Below, piece by piece: positions 39,822 to 49,275 of a DNA stretch of 64,000 nucleotides; the first letter of the stretch is position 1, and every line of letters begins with the position of its first letter. Below the pieces are notes generated by a model. That model saw only the letters and a program-made list of their open reading frames with translations. It was not told the origin of the DNA and searched no databases. Both the position numbers and the translations under genes were made by a program. Origin of the DNA: Hyphomonas sp. TMED17 (GTDB taxonomy: Bacteria > Pseudomonadota > Alphaproteobacteria > Caulobacterales > Hyphomonadaceae); the NCBI GenBank assembly GCA_002172915.1, contig NHBW01000009.1, positions 1 through 64,000 of the forward strand. The letters run 5' to 3'.

Positions 39822-39897
39822 GCCCCTATAGCTCAGCTGGTAGAGCAACTGATTTGTAATCAGTAGGTCCGCGGTTCGAGTCCGTGTGGGGGCACCA
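39822..39897 (+). tRNA. tRNA-Thr (anticodon TGT)
   Basis: A 76-base cloverleaf with encoded CCA. The acceptor stem pairs GCCCCTA with TGGGGGC (one T-G pair). The D arm is GCTCAGCTGGTAGAGC, the anticodon stem ACTGA/TCAGT holds loop TTTGTAA with anticodon TGT, and the T arm contains GGTTCGAGTCC. The anticodon UGU reads ACA and, by wobble, ACG threonine codons. The 3' end is GCACCA. Confidence 0.97.
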
Positions 39898-39940
39898 CTT
39901 CCTGTTTTTCAAGTTCAGCATGCTTCGGTAAAAAACCATG

Positions 39941-39957
39941 ATTAAGCAGGGCTTAAT
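39941..39957. promoter_or_regulatory. Perfect 7-3-7 palindrome downstream of the tRNA
   Basis: ATTAAGC (39941-39947), spacer AGG, GCTTAAT (39951-39957). A T-rich run (39964-39980) follows, so this may be the tRNA transcript terminator; its A/T-rich symmetry would also fit an operator. Confidence 0.35.
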
Positions 39958-40513
39958 GGGGTATTTCTCTTGTTTTTTTGTCCGGTAAAATGCGGTCTGA
40001 TCCCGCCAAGTTCGGGGATGGCGTGGGTATATTTGCGGGTAAAAATATCTCTGTGTTTAATTTAAACAAATAAATTCAGCATACTACAAATCAGGAGCGG
40101 GGCCGTTTGGGCACCTAAGCGATGTTATGATTTCAGTGTTGCAAACCAATCCTGGCGAATGTTGTCACACTTTTCTGGTCGAAATGAGAGAAACAATAAA
40201 ACGCTTGGTTTTGCACTGTTATATGCCGCAGCCAGAGCGCTGAATTTCAACAATGTTTCATCACTTAAATTCGGTATTTTGAACATGCTGTATAAAAATG
40301 TCGTCGGACCATATATCTTGCGCCTTCCGAAACGCTGCCGTTGGGCGTATTTAGCGGCACGCAGATTTTTGTTGTTTGACCGGGTTGCGCGAGGTGGCTA
40401 CCGGCAGCGGCTGCAATATGTTTAAGTTAAACCAGATACAGTTAGTGGTTTATTTGTCGTGCTAATATTCGCGCATCTAAATGATGCTGCCTAAAGGCTT
40501 TAGAGGATAAAAA
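39958..40513. other. Intergenic region with one weak reading frame
   Basis: An 88-codon plus-strand frame (40159-40425) lies here, with no recognised domain and no good ribosome-binding site; I do not call it a gene. A ribosome-binding site TTTAGAGG for the next gene is at 40499-40506. Confidence 0.3.
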
Positions 40514-40936
40514 ATGCTTCCAAGAGCTCTGTTTGTCGCCGGTTTTATTTTTGCCGGCATAGCGTCCCAGCCGGGCCTAGCGAAGCCAATAAAAAATCCG
40601 GTTTATACGTGCTATACAAAAGAGACGATGCAACCTGATGCGGATGGAAGTTTTAAAGCGGCCAGCATAATCGAGCGAATATTTTATAATACATTCACGT
40701 TTGATGAAGCATCTGGAAGAATGCAAAGCGGTCAGCAATCCGAGGCTTATGTCTTCGAGCTACATCAGGGAACGTCGTCTACCAACAATCTGCTGGCCTC
40801 CCGCCAGTTGCAAGGTTCTGCAAGTTTTGTGCTGGAGGCGCTGATCATAAAAACATGGGATGGCAAGAATGGTCAGTTTCCATTCGTTTTGCACCTTCAG
40901 CATCATTCGCTGGCAGGGGTGTGCACGCGCAATTAA
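40514..40936 (+). CDS. Small secreted protein of unknown function
   Basis: 140 residues. A clear signal peptide (LPRALFVAGFIFAGIASQPGLA, cleavage near residue 23) leads to a mature domain of about 117 residues with two Cys residues near its ends (CYTKE and AGVCTRN), which could form one disulfide. I do not recognise the family. A strong ribosome-binding site precedes it. It stands alone between the tRNA gene and the trehalose operon on the other strand. Confidence 0.7.
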   Translation: MLPRALFVAGFIFAGIASQPGLAKPIKNPVYTCYTKETMQPDADGSFKAASIIERIFYNTFTFDEASGRMQSGQQSEAYVFELHQGTSSTNNLLASRQLQGSASFVLEALIIKTWDGKNGQFPFVLHLQHHSLAGVCTRN

Positions 40937-41255
40937 TGATCCGGGGGTGTCGGCGTAATGGATTTCTGACGATACTAGCGTCTGTCCGACATGCCAGAAT
41001 GGCTGCGTCCATCACCCCGAGAATATTTTAGCTGGTTGTCGAATTGATTGATATTGTCATGTGAACCTGCGCCTGATTTTCGTTCTTTGTCTTTCCGGTC
41101 TTCAGGGCAAGGGTGAGCCGGAATAGATCGTAACTGATATTCTGTTATGGCCGGCAGATGCTGGTCGTCAACATACATGAATCGGCTTGTTCCAGCGTCA
41201 TGACGGAGGCCATGGCGGTAAACTCGCTCGGTTTTTCTGTTTGTGTTCGTGAGGC
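40937..41255. other. Intergenic region, no feature seen
   Basis: It lies between convergent genes (the secreted protein and GH15). I find no gene and no strong terminator; short open frames here only overlap the GH15 end. Confidence 0.3.
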
Positions 41256-43025
41256 CTAGACGACTTCGTCCCATTGCCGACTGAGCCGCGCAGCGGCGTT
41301 AATAATTCCAACCATGGAGTAAGTTTGCGGGAAATTGCCCCACAATTCTCCGGTTTTGGTATCAACATCTTCAGACAGCAAGCCGAGATTTGTCCGTGTG
41401 GATAGAACGGCTTCGAACATTTTGCGGGCATCCGCAACGCGACCGATCCGTGCCAGCGCGTCAATGTGCCAGAACGTGCAGGCCGTGAAAGCTGTTTTGG
41501 GTGAGCCGAAATCATCTTCGATGCGGTAACGGTAGACATGGTCATCGACCCGCAATTCTTCATCAACACGCTCTACTGTCGCGATATAACGCGGATCCAT
41601 CGGATCGATAAAACCGATCTCGGCCATAAGCAGGACTGACGCGTCGAGATCTGTTCCACCAAATGCACCGGTGAAAGCCTGACGGTCCTCGTTCCAGGCC
41701 TTGTCCAATATTGTTGCGTGTATTGTTTCCGCGCGTGCGTCCCAGTGAGCGGCCCGCTCGGTTCGGCTCAGCGCTTTGGCAATTCTGGCGAGTCGATCAC
41801 ACGCCGCCCAGCACATAATGGCCGAGGATGTGTGAATATGCGCGATGCCTCGAAACTCCCAGATGCCGGCATCAGGCGTATTATAGACTTGATAGGCGCG
41901 TTCTCCGACCTGCTCGAAATGTTCGAATTCCAGGTCGCCGGCTTTGGCGAATAAGCGATTATCGAAAAATGCCTGCGCTGCACCTAGTATGACATGTCCG
42001 TAAACATCATGCTGGATATGCTCGGCGGCCTGATTACCAAATCTTACAGGTCCCATGCCGCGATAACCAGTGAGACGCTCGCCGATTTCTTCGGTTAGGT
42101 CTGTTTCCAGAGCGATGCCAAATACAGGCTGAATATGCCCACCTTTGGTCATCGCGACTGTGTTGCGGAGATAGCCAAGATATTTTTCAAGCGTACCAAC
42201 CGCAGCCAGCCTATTGAGCGCCGTTACGGTGAAATACGCGTCCCTTAGCCAGCAGAACCGGTAATCCCAGTTTCGTTGCGAGCCGGCATGTTCGGGTATT
42301 GAGGTTGTCAGAGCGGCAACAATGCCGCCGGTCTCTTCATATACGCAAAGCTTGAGCGTGATCGCCGCTCTAATCACGGCCTCTTGCCATTCGGGCGGTG
42401 TTGCGAGGCGCTGCGACCATTCCTGCCATGTATGCAGAGTCCGTTGCAGCCAGTCGCTAGCAATCGATTCCGGGTTGTCGGATAAGGATTCGTCCGGCCC
42501 GAGTACAAAGCTTAGCTCGCGGTCGAGCACGAATTCCCGCTCATCCATGACAAATGATACCGGCGCGTCTGTGGTAACTCGAAAATCGAAATCTTCGTCC
42601 GGAAAACGGATATGGGATACGCCACGACGGCGCAGGATTGTTCGTTCCCCGCGCTTGCTTTCCGCCCGCAGGAATACCGTGATACGCGGCATACCAGATA
42701 GTGGTGTGATCCGCCGCACCATTGAGGCAGGCCGGAAGAGCCGACCCCGGTCAAAAAATCGCGGGGCGAAGTCTGTAATCTTGAGTGATGATCCGTCTGC
42801 AGCAGTCAGAATTGTTTCGATAATGGCGGTATTACGGATATAGGTTTGCGTGCAGCTAACCTGTCCGGCAAGCGCGATAGAAAAGGCACCATTGCCACCG
42901 AGCAAAGCATTGAAAATCGGCTCGCCATCAAAGCGCGGTAGACACATCCACTGGATCGATGCTGTCGGGTCAATAAGGGCTGCAACCGTGCCATTGCCAA
43001 TAATCCCAAGTTCAAGCGTGCTCAT
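41256..43025 (-). CDS. GH15 family glycoside hydrolase, likely trehalase or glucoamylase
   Basis: 589 residues. The N-terminal beta domain starts LELGIIGNGTVAALIDPTASIQWMC, as in GH15 glucoamylase/trehalase-type enzymes. In the (alpha/alpha)6 barrel, the catalytic acid region is YRFCWLRDAYFTV and a second Glu lies in SEDVDTKTGELWGNFPQTYS. The gene is third in the otsA-otsB operon and overlaps otsB by 14 bases, which supports a trehalose-related role, for example breakdown or control of trehalose level. Specificity is inferred from context only. Confidence 0.9.
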   Translation of the reverse strand: MSTLELGIIGNGTVAALIDPTASIQWMCLPRFDGEPIFNALLGGNGAFSIALAGQVSCTQTYIRNTAIIETILTAADGSSLKITDFAPRFFDRGRLFRPASMVRRITPLSGMPRITVFLRAESKRGERTILRRRGVSHIRFPDEDFDFRVTTDAPVSFVMDEREFVLDRELSFVLGPDESLSDNPESIASDWLQRTLHTWQEWSQRLATPPEWQEAVIRAAITLKLCVYEETGGIVAALTTSIPEHAGSQRNWDYRFCWLRDAYFTVTALNRLAAVGTLEKYLGYLRNTVAMTKGGHIQPVFGIALETDLTEEIGERLTGYRGMGPVRFGNQAAEHIQHDVYGHVILGAAQAFFDNRLFAKAGDLEFEHFEQVGERAYQVYNTPDAGIWEFRGIAHIHTSSAIMCWAACDRLARIAKALSRTERAAHWDARAETIHATILDKAWNEDRQAFTGAFGGTDLDASVLLMAEIGFIDPMDPRYIATVERVDEELRVDDHVYRYRIEDDFGSPKTAFTACTFWHIDALARIGRVADARKMFEAVLSTRTNLGLLSEDVDTKTGELWGNFPQTYSMVGIINAAARLSRQWDEVV

Positions 43026-43764
43026 CTGTCTGCTCCTTCAGCCATCTCCAGACGGTGTCTGTATCTTCAAAACGGTAAGGTGCGCATGTCTGCCCGGTGC
43101 CGACCTTTATGCCGGTCCCTCCGAGGGCGACGGCAGCCTGCATGGCATCTTCGTCGGTTTTGTCATCGCCAATCATGATCGGGACCCGCCCGGAGAATAA
43201 TGGGAGAGACATGATCGATGTCAGTGCCGTTCCTTTATCAACGCCAGCAGGTTTCAGTTCGATAATCATTTTGCCATGCTGGAAGGCATATCCCGTTGTT
43301 TGTCGGGCAAGGGCTTGAAGCTTGCTTGCGAGGTCTGGTCCGGCCTCAGGGTTCTGGCGGTAATGGATCGCGAGCACAGCGCCTTTTTCTTCGATTCTGA
43401 TGCCTTTTGTGTCGCGAATTATAAGTTCCGTCGCTTGCAGAAGTGCGGCGGGAGCCTTGACGGCCACAGGGGTGGGTTGAGCACCAGGCGGACAGATATC
43501 GTGGCCATGGCCACCGACACGCCATAGCGTTTGCGGTGTGCGTGTGCAAAGGTCACGGACATCGCGTCCGCTAATTAGAACCAGAGCGCCGTTTAGTCGC
43601 TGGGCAACGGCGTGCAGGCATGCTGCTCCATCTTTAGGAAGAGCTACTGCATCGGGATCATCCTGCAGAGGTGCCAGCGTGCCATCGAAATCCAGAAACA
43701 GCGCATGCTGGGAACTTAAGACCGGAAAGGTTTGGCCCGAAAGGACCGGTGATTCAGTCATCAT
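43012..43764 (-). CDS. otsB: Trehalose-6-phosphate phosphatase
   Basis: 250 residues of the HAD superfamily. Motif I is LFLDFDGTLAPL with both catalytic Asp residues, motif II is in VLISGRDV, and motif IV is MIGDDKTDEDA. It dephosphorylates trehalose-6-phosphate to trehalose. It begins 6 bases after otsA and overlaps the GH15 gene, so the three are an operon for trehalose, an osmotic and desiccation protectant. Confidence 0.95.
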   Translation of the reverse strand: MMTESPVLSGQTFPVLSSQHALFLDFDGTLAPLQDDPDAVALPKDGAACLHAVAQRLNGALVLISGRDVRDLCTRTPQTLWRVGGHGHDICPPGAQPTPVAVKAPAALLQATELIIRDTKGIRIEEKGAVLAIHYRQNPEAGPDLASKLQALARQTTGYAFQHGKMIIELKPAGVDKGTALTSIMSLPLFSGRVPIMIGDDKTDEDAMQAAVALGGTGIKVGTGQTCAPYRFEDTDTVWRWLKEQTDEHA

Positions 43765-43770
43765 GTTTGG

Positions 43771-45150
43771 CTACACCGGTGTAAATTTCAGCGCGTTAAG
43801 ATCATCGAGGAAGGTCTTCCGCCACCATGTAATATCTTGTTCGGCAACGATGCTTCGAAGAGCCCGCCAGCGGTGAACACGCTCGTCCAGTGGCATGGTC
43901 AACGCAGTATGAATGACATGTGCGAGATTTCTTGTGTCGTGTGGATTAACCAAGAGCGCATCTTTGAGCTGTTCGGCGGCGCCAGCAAATTCTGACAGGA
44001 CGAGCACGCCGGGATCACTCTCGTCTTGTGCCATGATGAACTCTTTGCAAACCAGATTCATGCCATCCCGTAATGGGGTGACCAGCCCGACCCGGGCGAT
44101 CCTGAAAAGTCCGGCGAGTTCCTCTCGGTCATAGGACCGGGCCAGATAGCGTAAAGGAATCCAGTCGAGATCGCCATAATCGCCGTTAATCCGCCCGGCC
44201 AGACCATCCAGGGTCTGGCGTAACTCGCGATACCCGTCGACTTTACTGCGCGATGGCGGCGCGATTTGTGTCACGGACACACGGCCATGGGTTTCGGGAT
44301 ATTCATCGAACAGCTGACCGACCGCTTTGAAACGTTCGGGTAGACCTTTGGAATAGTCCATTCGATCGACGCCGATGACGAGTTTTCGCCCGCCGAGGAA
44401 ACGACCGATACGGTCGGCAGCGTCTTGTGCGGTTTCGGTTTTCGCAGCGTCGGCAAATCCGGTCGCATCAATGCCGATTGGATAAGTTTCGATCTTAATC
44501 GTCGTGCCGAAGGCCTCATATATGCCGCCACCGCAAGTCATGCCATGACAGTCCTCGAGAAGGTATCGTGTGAAATTACAGCGGTCCTGATCTGACTGGA
44601 AACCGATAATCGAATAATCGCACATTGCACGGGCGATCTCCTGATGCTCGGGCAGGGCTCGGAATACTTCAGGCGGCGGAAATGGTATATGCAGGAAGAA
44701 GCCAATCGAGCCGTTCCAGCCGGACTGCCGCATTGCCTGTCCCATCAATAGAAAATGATAATCGTGCACCCAGACCGTATCACCGCTACATAGCCGGTCG
44801 GTAACAAGATCGGCGATGCGCTGGTTCACATCTGTGTAGACCTGAAACGCCTCGGAGCTGAACGTCGCGAGATCGAGGCGGTAATGGAAAACAGGCCACA
44901 GAACGGAATTGGCATATTGTAGATAGAATTGCTCGTGTTCGTCGGCTGTCAAGTCCGTGAGAACAAATTCGACACCATCATCCTTAAGTGTTCGGGCACA
45001 TTGCGGAGGTTGCTCGACGATATCGCCTGACCATCCGAACCAGACTCCGCCGGTTGATTTCAAAGATTCCCAGACCGCCACTGCCAGTCCGCCAGCTCGC
45101 GCGCCTCGATCGGCCGCGGTTCTATTTGATATTGCTATAAGTCTGCCCAT
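43771..45150 (-). CDS. otsA: Trehalose-6-phosphate synthase
   Basis: 459 residues of the GT20 family, a retaining GT-B glycosyltransferase. It starts [22 protein letters not shown], with the Gly-rich UDP-binding loop [17 protein letters not shown] and [13 protein letters not shown] are the acceptor- and nucleotide-binding motifs, and [12 protein letters not shown] follows near the C-terminus. It joins UDP-glucose and glucose-6-phosphate. It is first in the otsA-otsB-GH15 operon. Confidence 0.96.
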   Translation of the reverse strand: MGRLIAISNRTAADRGARAGGLAVAVWESLKSTGGVWFGWSGDIVEQPPQCARTLKDDGVEFVLTDLTADEHEQFYLQYANSVLWPVFHYRLDLATFSSEAFQVYTDVNQRIADLVTDRLCSGDTVWVHDYHFLLMGQAMRQSGWNGSIGFFLHIPFPPPEVFRALPEHQEIARAMCDYSIIGFQSDQDRCNFTRYLLEDCHGMTCGGGIYEAFGTTIKIETYPIGIDATGFADAAKTETAQDAADRIGRFLGGRKLVIGVDRMDYSKGLPERFKAVGQLFDEYPETHGRVSVTQIAPPSRSKVDGYRELRQTLDGLAGRINGDYGDLDWIPLRYLARSYDREELAGLFRIARVGLVTPLRDGMNLVCKEFIMAQDESDPGVLVLSEFAGAAEQLKDALLVNPHDTRNLAHVIHTALTMPLDERVHRWRALRSIVAEQDITWWRKTFLDDLNALKFTPV

Positions 45151-45563
45151 AACCCAGCAATAGCCCGCCCCGATCGCAAATACAGAACATTGTCAGAAAC
45201 AGCCTAAGCTTCGGCATGAAGCGCAGGAGGAAGGCGCTAAAGCACAAATTTTGAGCACTTCGGCGGGTTTCGACGATATTTATGGAAAAATGCCGCGAGT
45301 CAGCAGCGACGGGCTTGCCGTTGTGCATAATTGTCGTTTGTTGCTGTGCGGCCGTTGCGCTGGGTGGGGGCGCGGCGCTAGGGCGCGATCGGCACGTTGT
45401 TGTGAGACCGGTCTAGCGGTGCAATCAGTCTGTTTCTCGTATTTATCGCGACGCTTATTGTGCGGCGGTCACGGCCTGATCAAACCAGACATTGTCTGGA
45501 AGCATGGTAGTAATCGGGCGAAGAGCGGCGTGTCAGGATTTGCTGGGAGGCACTCTATAAAGC
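45151..45563. other. Promoter-side gap upstream of otsA
   Basis: The operon promoter should lie here. I see an AGCGC...GCGCT dyad (45220-45238) of unclear meaning. A plus-strand frame through this region runs antisense into the next gene and looks non-coding. Confidence 0.3.
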
Positions 45564-47003
45564 TTATGAGGTTGGGATCACCCATGCCTCCTCTTCAACC
45601 GACCCGCCAAGCAAGTCAGTCACGGCGCGATCGGTCACATGTCGGCCGATCTTTGCCATATTGTGAAAATTATCGAGACCATTATTTGGAAAACCCTTGC
45701 GGGTGCGATGAATGTTAAACTGCGTCGAGAAGCTCTGCCCGAAGGCGTGTTCGATGCCGTCTTTTCCAAGCATAAAACCGAGTAGCCCGCCCCAGGTTGC
45801 GGCCGGATTATCAGAATCCCAGCCGCACAATGTCGCGATCTTAATGGTTTCTCGAATGTCACCTTCGCCATAAAACAGGCTGATTAAACTGGCTCCGAAA
45901 TTGATGCCCGAGGCAAAGCATCCATTACAATATAAATTGCGGGACGAAATATCGTAACCGTCGGCCTGGTCGACTTGATATTTTTCATAAAGCTGATCCC
46001 GCGTTGTTTCCCATGCGACACCATGAAGATAATTCGATTTTACAAAGTCGAACATTGCCGCCGTATAACTGCCCTCAGGTAAGTGTAAACGCGCCTGTTC
46101 GGCCATGATAGTGATGTTTTCCTGCATTGGAACATGCTCTGGTGCAGCAGCTGCAAGGGCATGCATAATGACGTAGAACTCTGCTGCGAGCGCGGCTTCC
46201 CCCCGCCCTGTTGTCCGGATTGGCAAATAGGCCATTTCCAGGGCGGCATCGGGGCGCCCGGGCGCGTAGAGACCAAATATCTCGGTGGTTAACTGCGCAT
46301 CGATCATTTCCCAGTGCGGGTTGTTCGCCGGCGCACTTGTTTCTGGTGGTTCCACTCCGGCAAGCATTAGTTCATGCGCCCGTTGATTCGACACCCATAG
46401 AAAATTTTGAAAGCCGTTTTCATCGGGGCCATAAGGGGTTGGCTTGGTCTCGTCATAAATGTGGGTAATCCAGATTTCCCGGATCTGTGCCGGCGATAGC
46501 AGGCTTGTTTCATTCTGGTAGAGTGCCTGCTGGTAGAGGTATTCGATATCGGTATCGTCGTCAGCGCCCCAGATGTCCTCGTCGCCTCGGTAAACAAAAT
46601 CTATGATCGGCGAGATTGTGCTTGGCTCATCAGACCAGATTGCCGGTTGATCGGGTGCGTTCCAGTCGGCGCGGGTATAAAACCTACCATGCGGTCCCGT
46701 GCCGCCGATTTTATCCATTTCCGTCACCAGCCCAGTCCAGTTTCCGATGGACTGTCCCAACCAGAAACCATGCATGCGGTCGAGATATCGATCACGATCA
46801 ATTATCAGCGTTTCAGGCTCGCCATCAGGCGAAGTCGTGCCAGCTGTCTCCGTCGGCAGCGTTTGAGGTTCTGAATTTGCCGGCGGTTCGGACTGAAAGT
46901 GGCAGGCTGCAATGCTGAATAAACAGATCATGGACACATTGCTAATAACGAGGCTTTTGCAAAATCGTCGCCGCCGTATCACGCTGGCGTTTGGTTCGTT
47001 CAT
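45564..47003 (-). CDS. Putative lipoprotein of the ADP-ribosylglycohydrolase family
   Basis: 479 residues. The N-terminus has basic residues, a hydrophobic stretch and a lipobox SIAAC (Cys about residue 34), so the protein should be a lipid-anchored exported protein. The mature part resembles the DraG/ARH fold: GFWLGQSIGNWTGL near the start, the metal-binding DDTDIEYLY and the late CGWDSDNPAATWGGLLG, which matches the family's DTDT...AGALLGA motif in modified form. ARH enzymes remove ADP-ribose from proteins or small molecules; export argues for a different, extracytoplasmic substrate. A broken putP-like gene lies upstream on the same strand. Confidence 0.82.
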   Translation of the reverse strand: MNEPNASVIRRRRFCKSLVISNVSMICLFSIAACHFQSEPPANSEPQTLPTETAGTTSPDGEPETLIIDRDRYLDRMHGFWLGQSIGNWTGLVTEMDKIGGTGPHGRFYTRADWNAPDQPAIWSDEPSTISPIIDFVYRGDEDIWGADDDTDIEYLYQQALYQNETSLLSPAQIREIWITHIYDETKPTPYGPDENGFQNFLWVSNQRAHELMLAGVEPPETSAPANNPHWEMIDAQLTTEIFGLYAPGRPDAALEMAYLPIRTTGRGEAALAAEFYVIMHALAAAAPEHVPMQENITIMAEQARLHLPEGSYTAAMFDFVKSNYLHGVAWETTRDQLYEKYQVDQADGYDISSRNLYCNGCFASGINFGASLISLFYGEGDIRETIKIATLCGWDSDNPAATWGGLLGFMLGKDGIEHAFGQSFSTQFNIHRTRKGFPNNGLDNFHNMAKIGRHVTDRAVTDLLGGSVEEEAWVIPTS

Positions 47004-47220
47004 GTCCCGGCTCCGACTGGCTGTATCTGTTTGATTTTAGTCAACTCTAACTCAAACGGCGTAAAGCGGTAGTCTGCGAACTGTCTGATGCGACGGCTGT
47101 GCGCGGAGGGCTGGCGCAAAAGCTCCATTTCAGTTGCCGGAGCCTACAAGCCGTTTAATGCGCGACGCTAACCCTATTTCGAGACGGCTAATAATTGAAA
47201 TCGGAAAATTGTGATGCGCC

Positions 47221-48716
47221 TCAAGCGTTTTCTGACATTATTTGGTTCAGCGCGGCATGATTTTTTTGTACCCTTGCTGGCACGCTGCGTCCGAAAAGGC
47301 TCATCATTACAGCCGTAAAGGCGGCGATGATGAAACCGGGGATAATCTCATAGATTAGCGATGATAATGACTGGCCGTCGACCGAGACCGGAGCATACAG
47401 CCAGAATAAGACGGTTAGCGCGCCGGAAATCATCCCATAAAGGGCACCATCCCTTGTAAGTTTTGACCAGAATAGGCTGAGAAGAATAACCGGTCCGAAA
47501 GCTGCACCAAATCCAGCCCAGGCATTTGAAACTAGCGATAGGATATTGCTTGAGCGATCGAAAGCCAGGGCAATTGCAACAAGACAAACCCCGATAGTTG
47601 CTAGTCGACCGACCATAACAAGTTCAGGCTGGCTAGCATTGGTTTTTATGAAGGTTTTATAGAGATCTTCGGTTAGCTAGCTGTAAGAGACCAAAAGCTG
47701 TGAAGAAATCGTACTCATAATAGCGGCAAGAATGGCCGCTAGCAGAAAGCCGGCGATAAGCTGATGAAACAATTGCTGGCTTAGCAGAATAAATATTGTT
47801 TCCGGATCTTCGAGCGCGCTCTGCAAATCGTTTGCTTGAACATAAGCGACCCCGGCAATCCCAACGAATACGGCCCCGAGAAGTGTAATCGCCATCCAGA
47901 CCATGCCAACAAGACGCGCCGTGGCAATATCCTTCAAAGAGCGGATTGCCATGAACCGGACGGTAATGTGCGGCTGGCCGAAATAGCCTAGTCCCCAGCT
48001 TAAAAGAGAGAGTGTTCCAAGCAATGTCATGTTGTCTAACCAGCTGAAAAATGCACTCCGGTCTGGCCCCGGGCTGCCGTCGGCTTGCATCCCTGGAGCG
48101 GCTGCGGCGATGCTGGTTTCGAGCGCGGTAAAGCCGCCAATCACAAACAGGGCGGCGACGGGCACAAAAATGAGTGCAATGAACATGATGGAGCCTTGCA
48201 CAAAGTCGGTCAGGCTGACGGCTAGAAATCCGGCAATGACCGTATAAGCGAGCACTACCCCAGCCGTGACGAAAAGACCGGTATAATAGTTAAGCCCGCA
48301 ACTTGCTTCAAAAAGCTTGCCGCCGGCGACAATCCCAGCCGATGTATACAGGGTGAAAAAACAATTATCACGAGAGCGGAGATAATACTCAGCGCGTGCG
48401 ATGAATCATTGAAGCGGTTTTCCAGAAAGTCCGGAATAGTGATCGAATCCTTTGCCATTTCGGTGTAGACCCGCAATCGTGGCGCGACGAAGCGATAGTT
48501 CAGATAAGCGCCAATCAGCAATCCGATGACAATCCATGCGGCCTCTACTCCACCTAGAAACACTGCGCCCGGCAGCCCCATCAGCATCCAGCCACTCATG
48601 TCCGATGCGCCGGCCGACAGCGCTCCAACCGCTGGATGCAATTGCCGGTTCCCCAGCATGTATTGAGAGATGTCGCCGGTTGATTTGCGATAGGCATAAA
48701 GCCCAATTGCCACCAT
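47221..48716 (-). pseudogene. putP: Sodium/proline symporter (PutP-like), broken
   Basis: Three pieces of one sodium:solute symporter in order. The N-terminal part (48716 to about 48360) has the SGWMLMGLPGAVFLGG signature. Then a run of six A on the plus strand (48356-48361) is one base short of the frame that continues as FFTLYTSAGIVAGGKLFE; this second part reads to a TAG at 47677-47679, within SSQLLVSYS-stop-LTEDLYK, where the family has SSSALTED. The C-terminal part follows in the same frame to 47221. The extreme N-terminus may hold a third lesion: a possible ATG (48766) starts in another frame. The gene would import proline with Na+. It is decayed or contains sequence errors. Confidence 0.85.
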
Positions 48717-48766
48717 TAGAATGAAGAACGACCGAGGGATAAGATTTCGAAAGGGCTGACCGTCAT

Positions 48767-49275
48767 AGGTTCTGAGTCCATTAGCTTAGGATTATTGGGT
48801 GGTTTAGACGTGACCGGCGCAGTCGTGCTTCGGTTTCTAGCCGCGAATTAAATATTGGTTGATCCGCGCGATTGCCTGACATCAAAGGGTTTGGCCGGTT
48901 ATAATTGGAGCTTGTAATTTTAATCAACTCTTCCGTGTGTTATTGAGCGAGACAGGTCCAAGTCCTTACTTGAGAGTAAAAGTCGGCTTGCCGCCCATAT
49001 ATGCCTTGCAGTCTTGGCATCGGCCCATTTGAGGCCGAGTTCGTCCGGGGGCTTGCCTGGAACAATCATCCCCGTAATGCTTATTCGTCTGAGACGCCGC
49101 TTATCGGGTTATGAGATACTTCTTGTAGTGGCTAGAGCCAGTACTAAGGCGCTATGCTTGCCAGCGGTTTCAGGCGGCGTCCACTTTGTGTGAATTGCTT
49201 GTTCTATTTGCCTGCGGCTGCTTGTGGTGACAGATTGGCATGATGGAAATGACCGATTCTGGAGGTTTATGATCG
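48767..49275. other. Intergenic region upstream of the repeat protein
   Basis: It separates the broken symporter gene from the NO-synthase locus. A small TCGGCC/GGCCGA hairpin (49020-49038) is visible. A GGAGG ribosome-binding site for the repeat protein is at 49261-49265. No gene is supported. Confidence 0.35.

Noticed and set aside
40159-40425. Possible 88-residue gene after the tRNA
   Set aside because: No ribosome-binding site, no domain, and composition unlike neighbouring genes.
45251-45718. Plus-strand 155-codon frame
   Set aside because: It overlaps the end of the ADP-ribosylglycohydrolase-like gene antisense and has no recognisable protein character.
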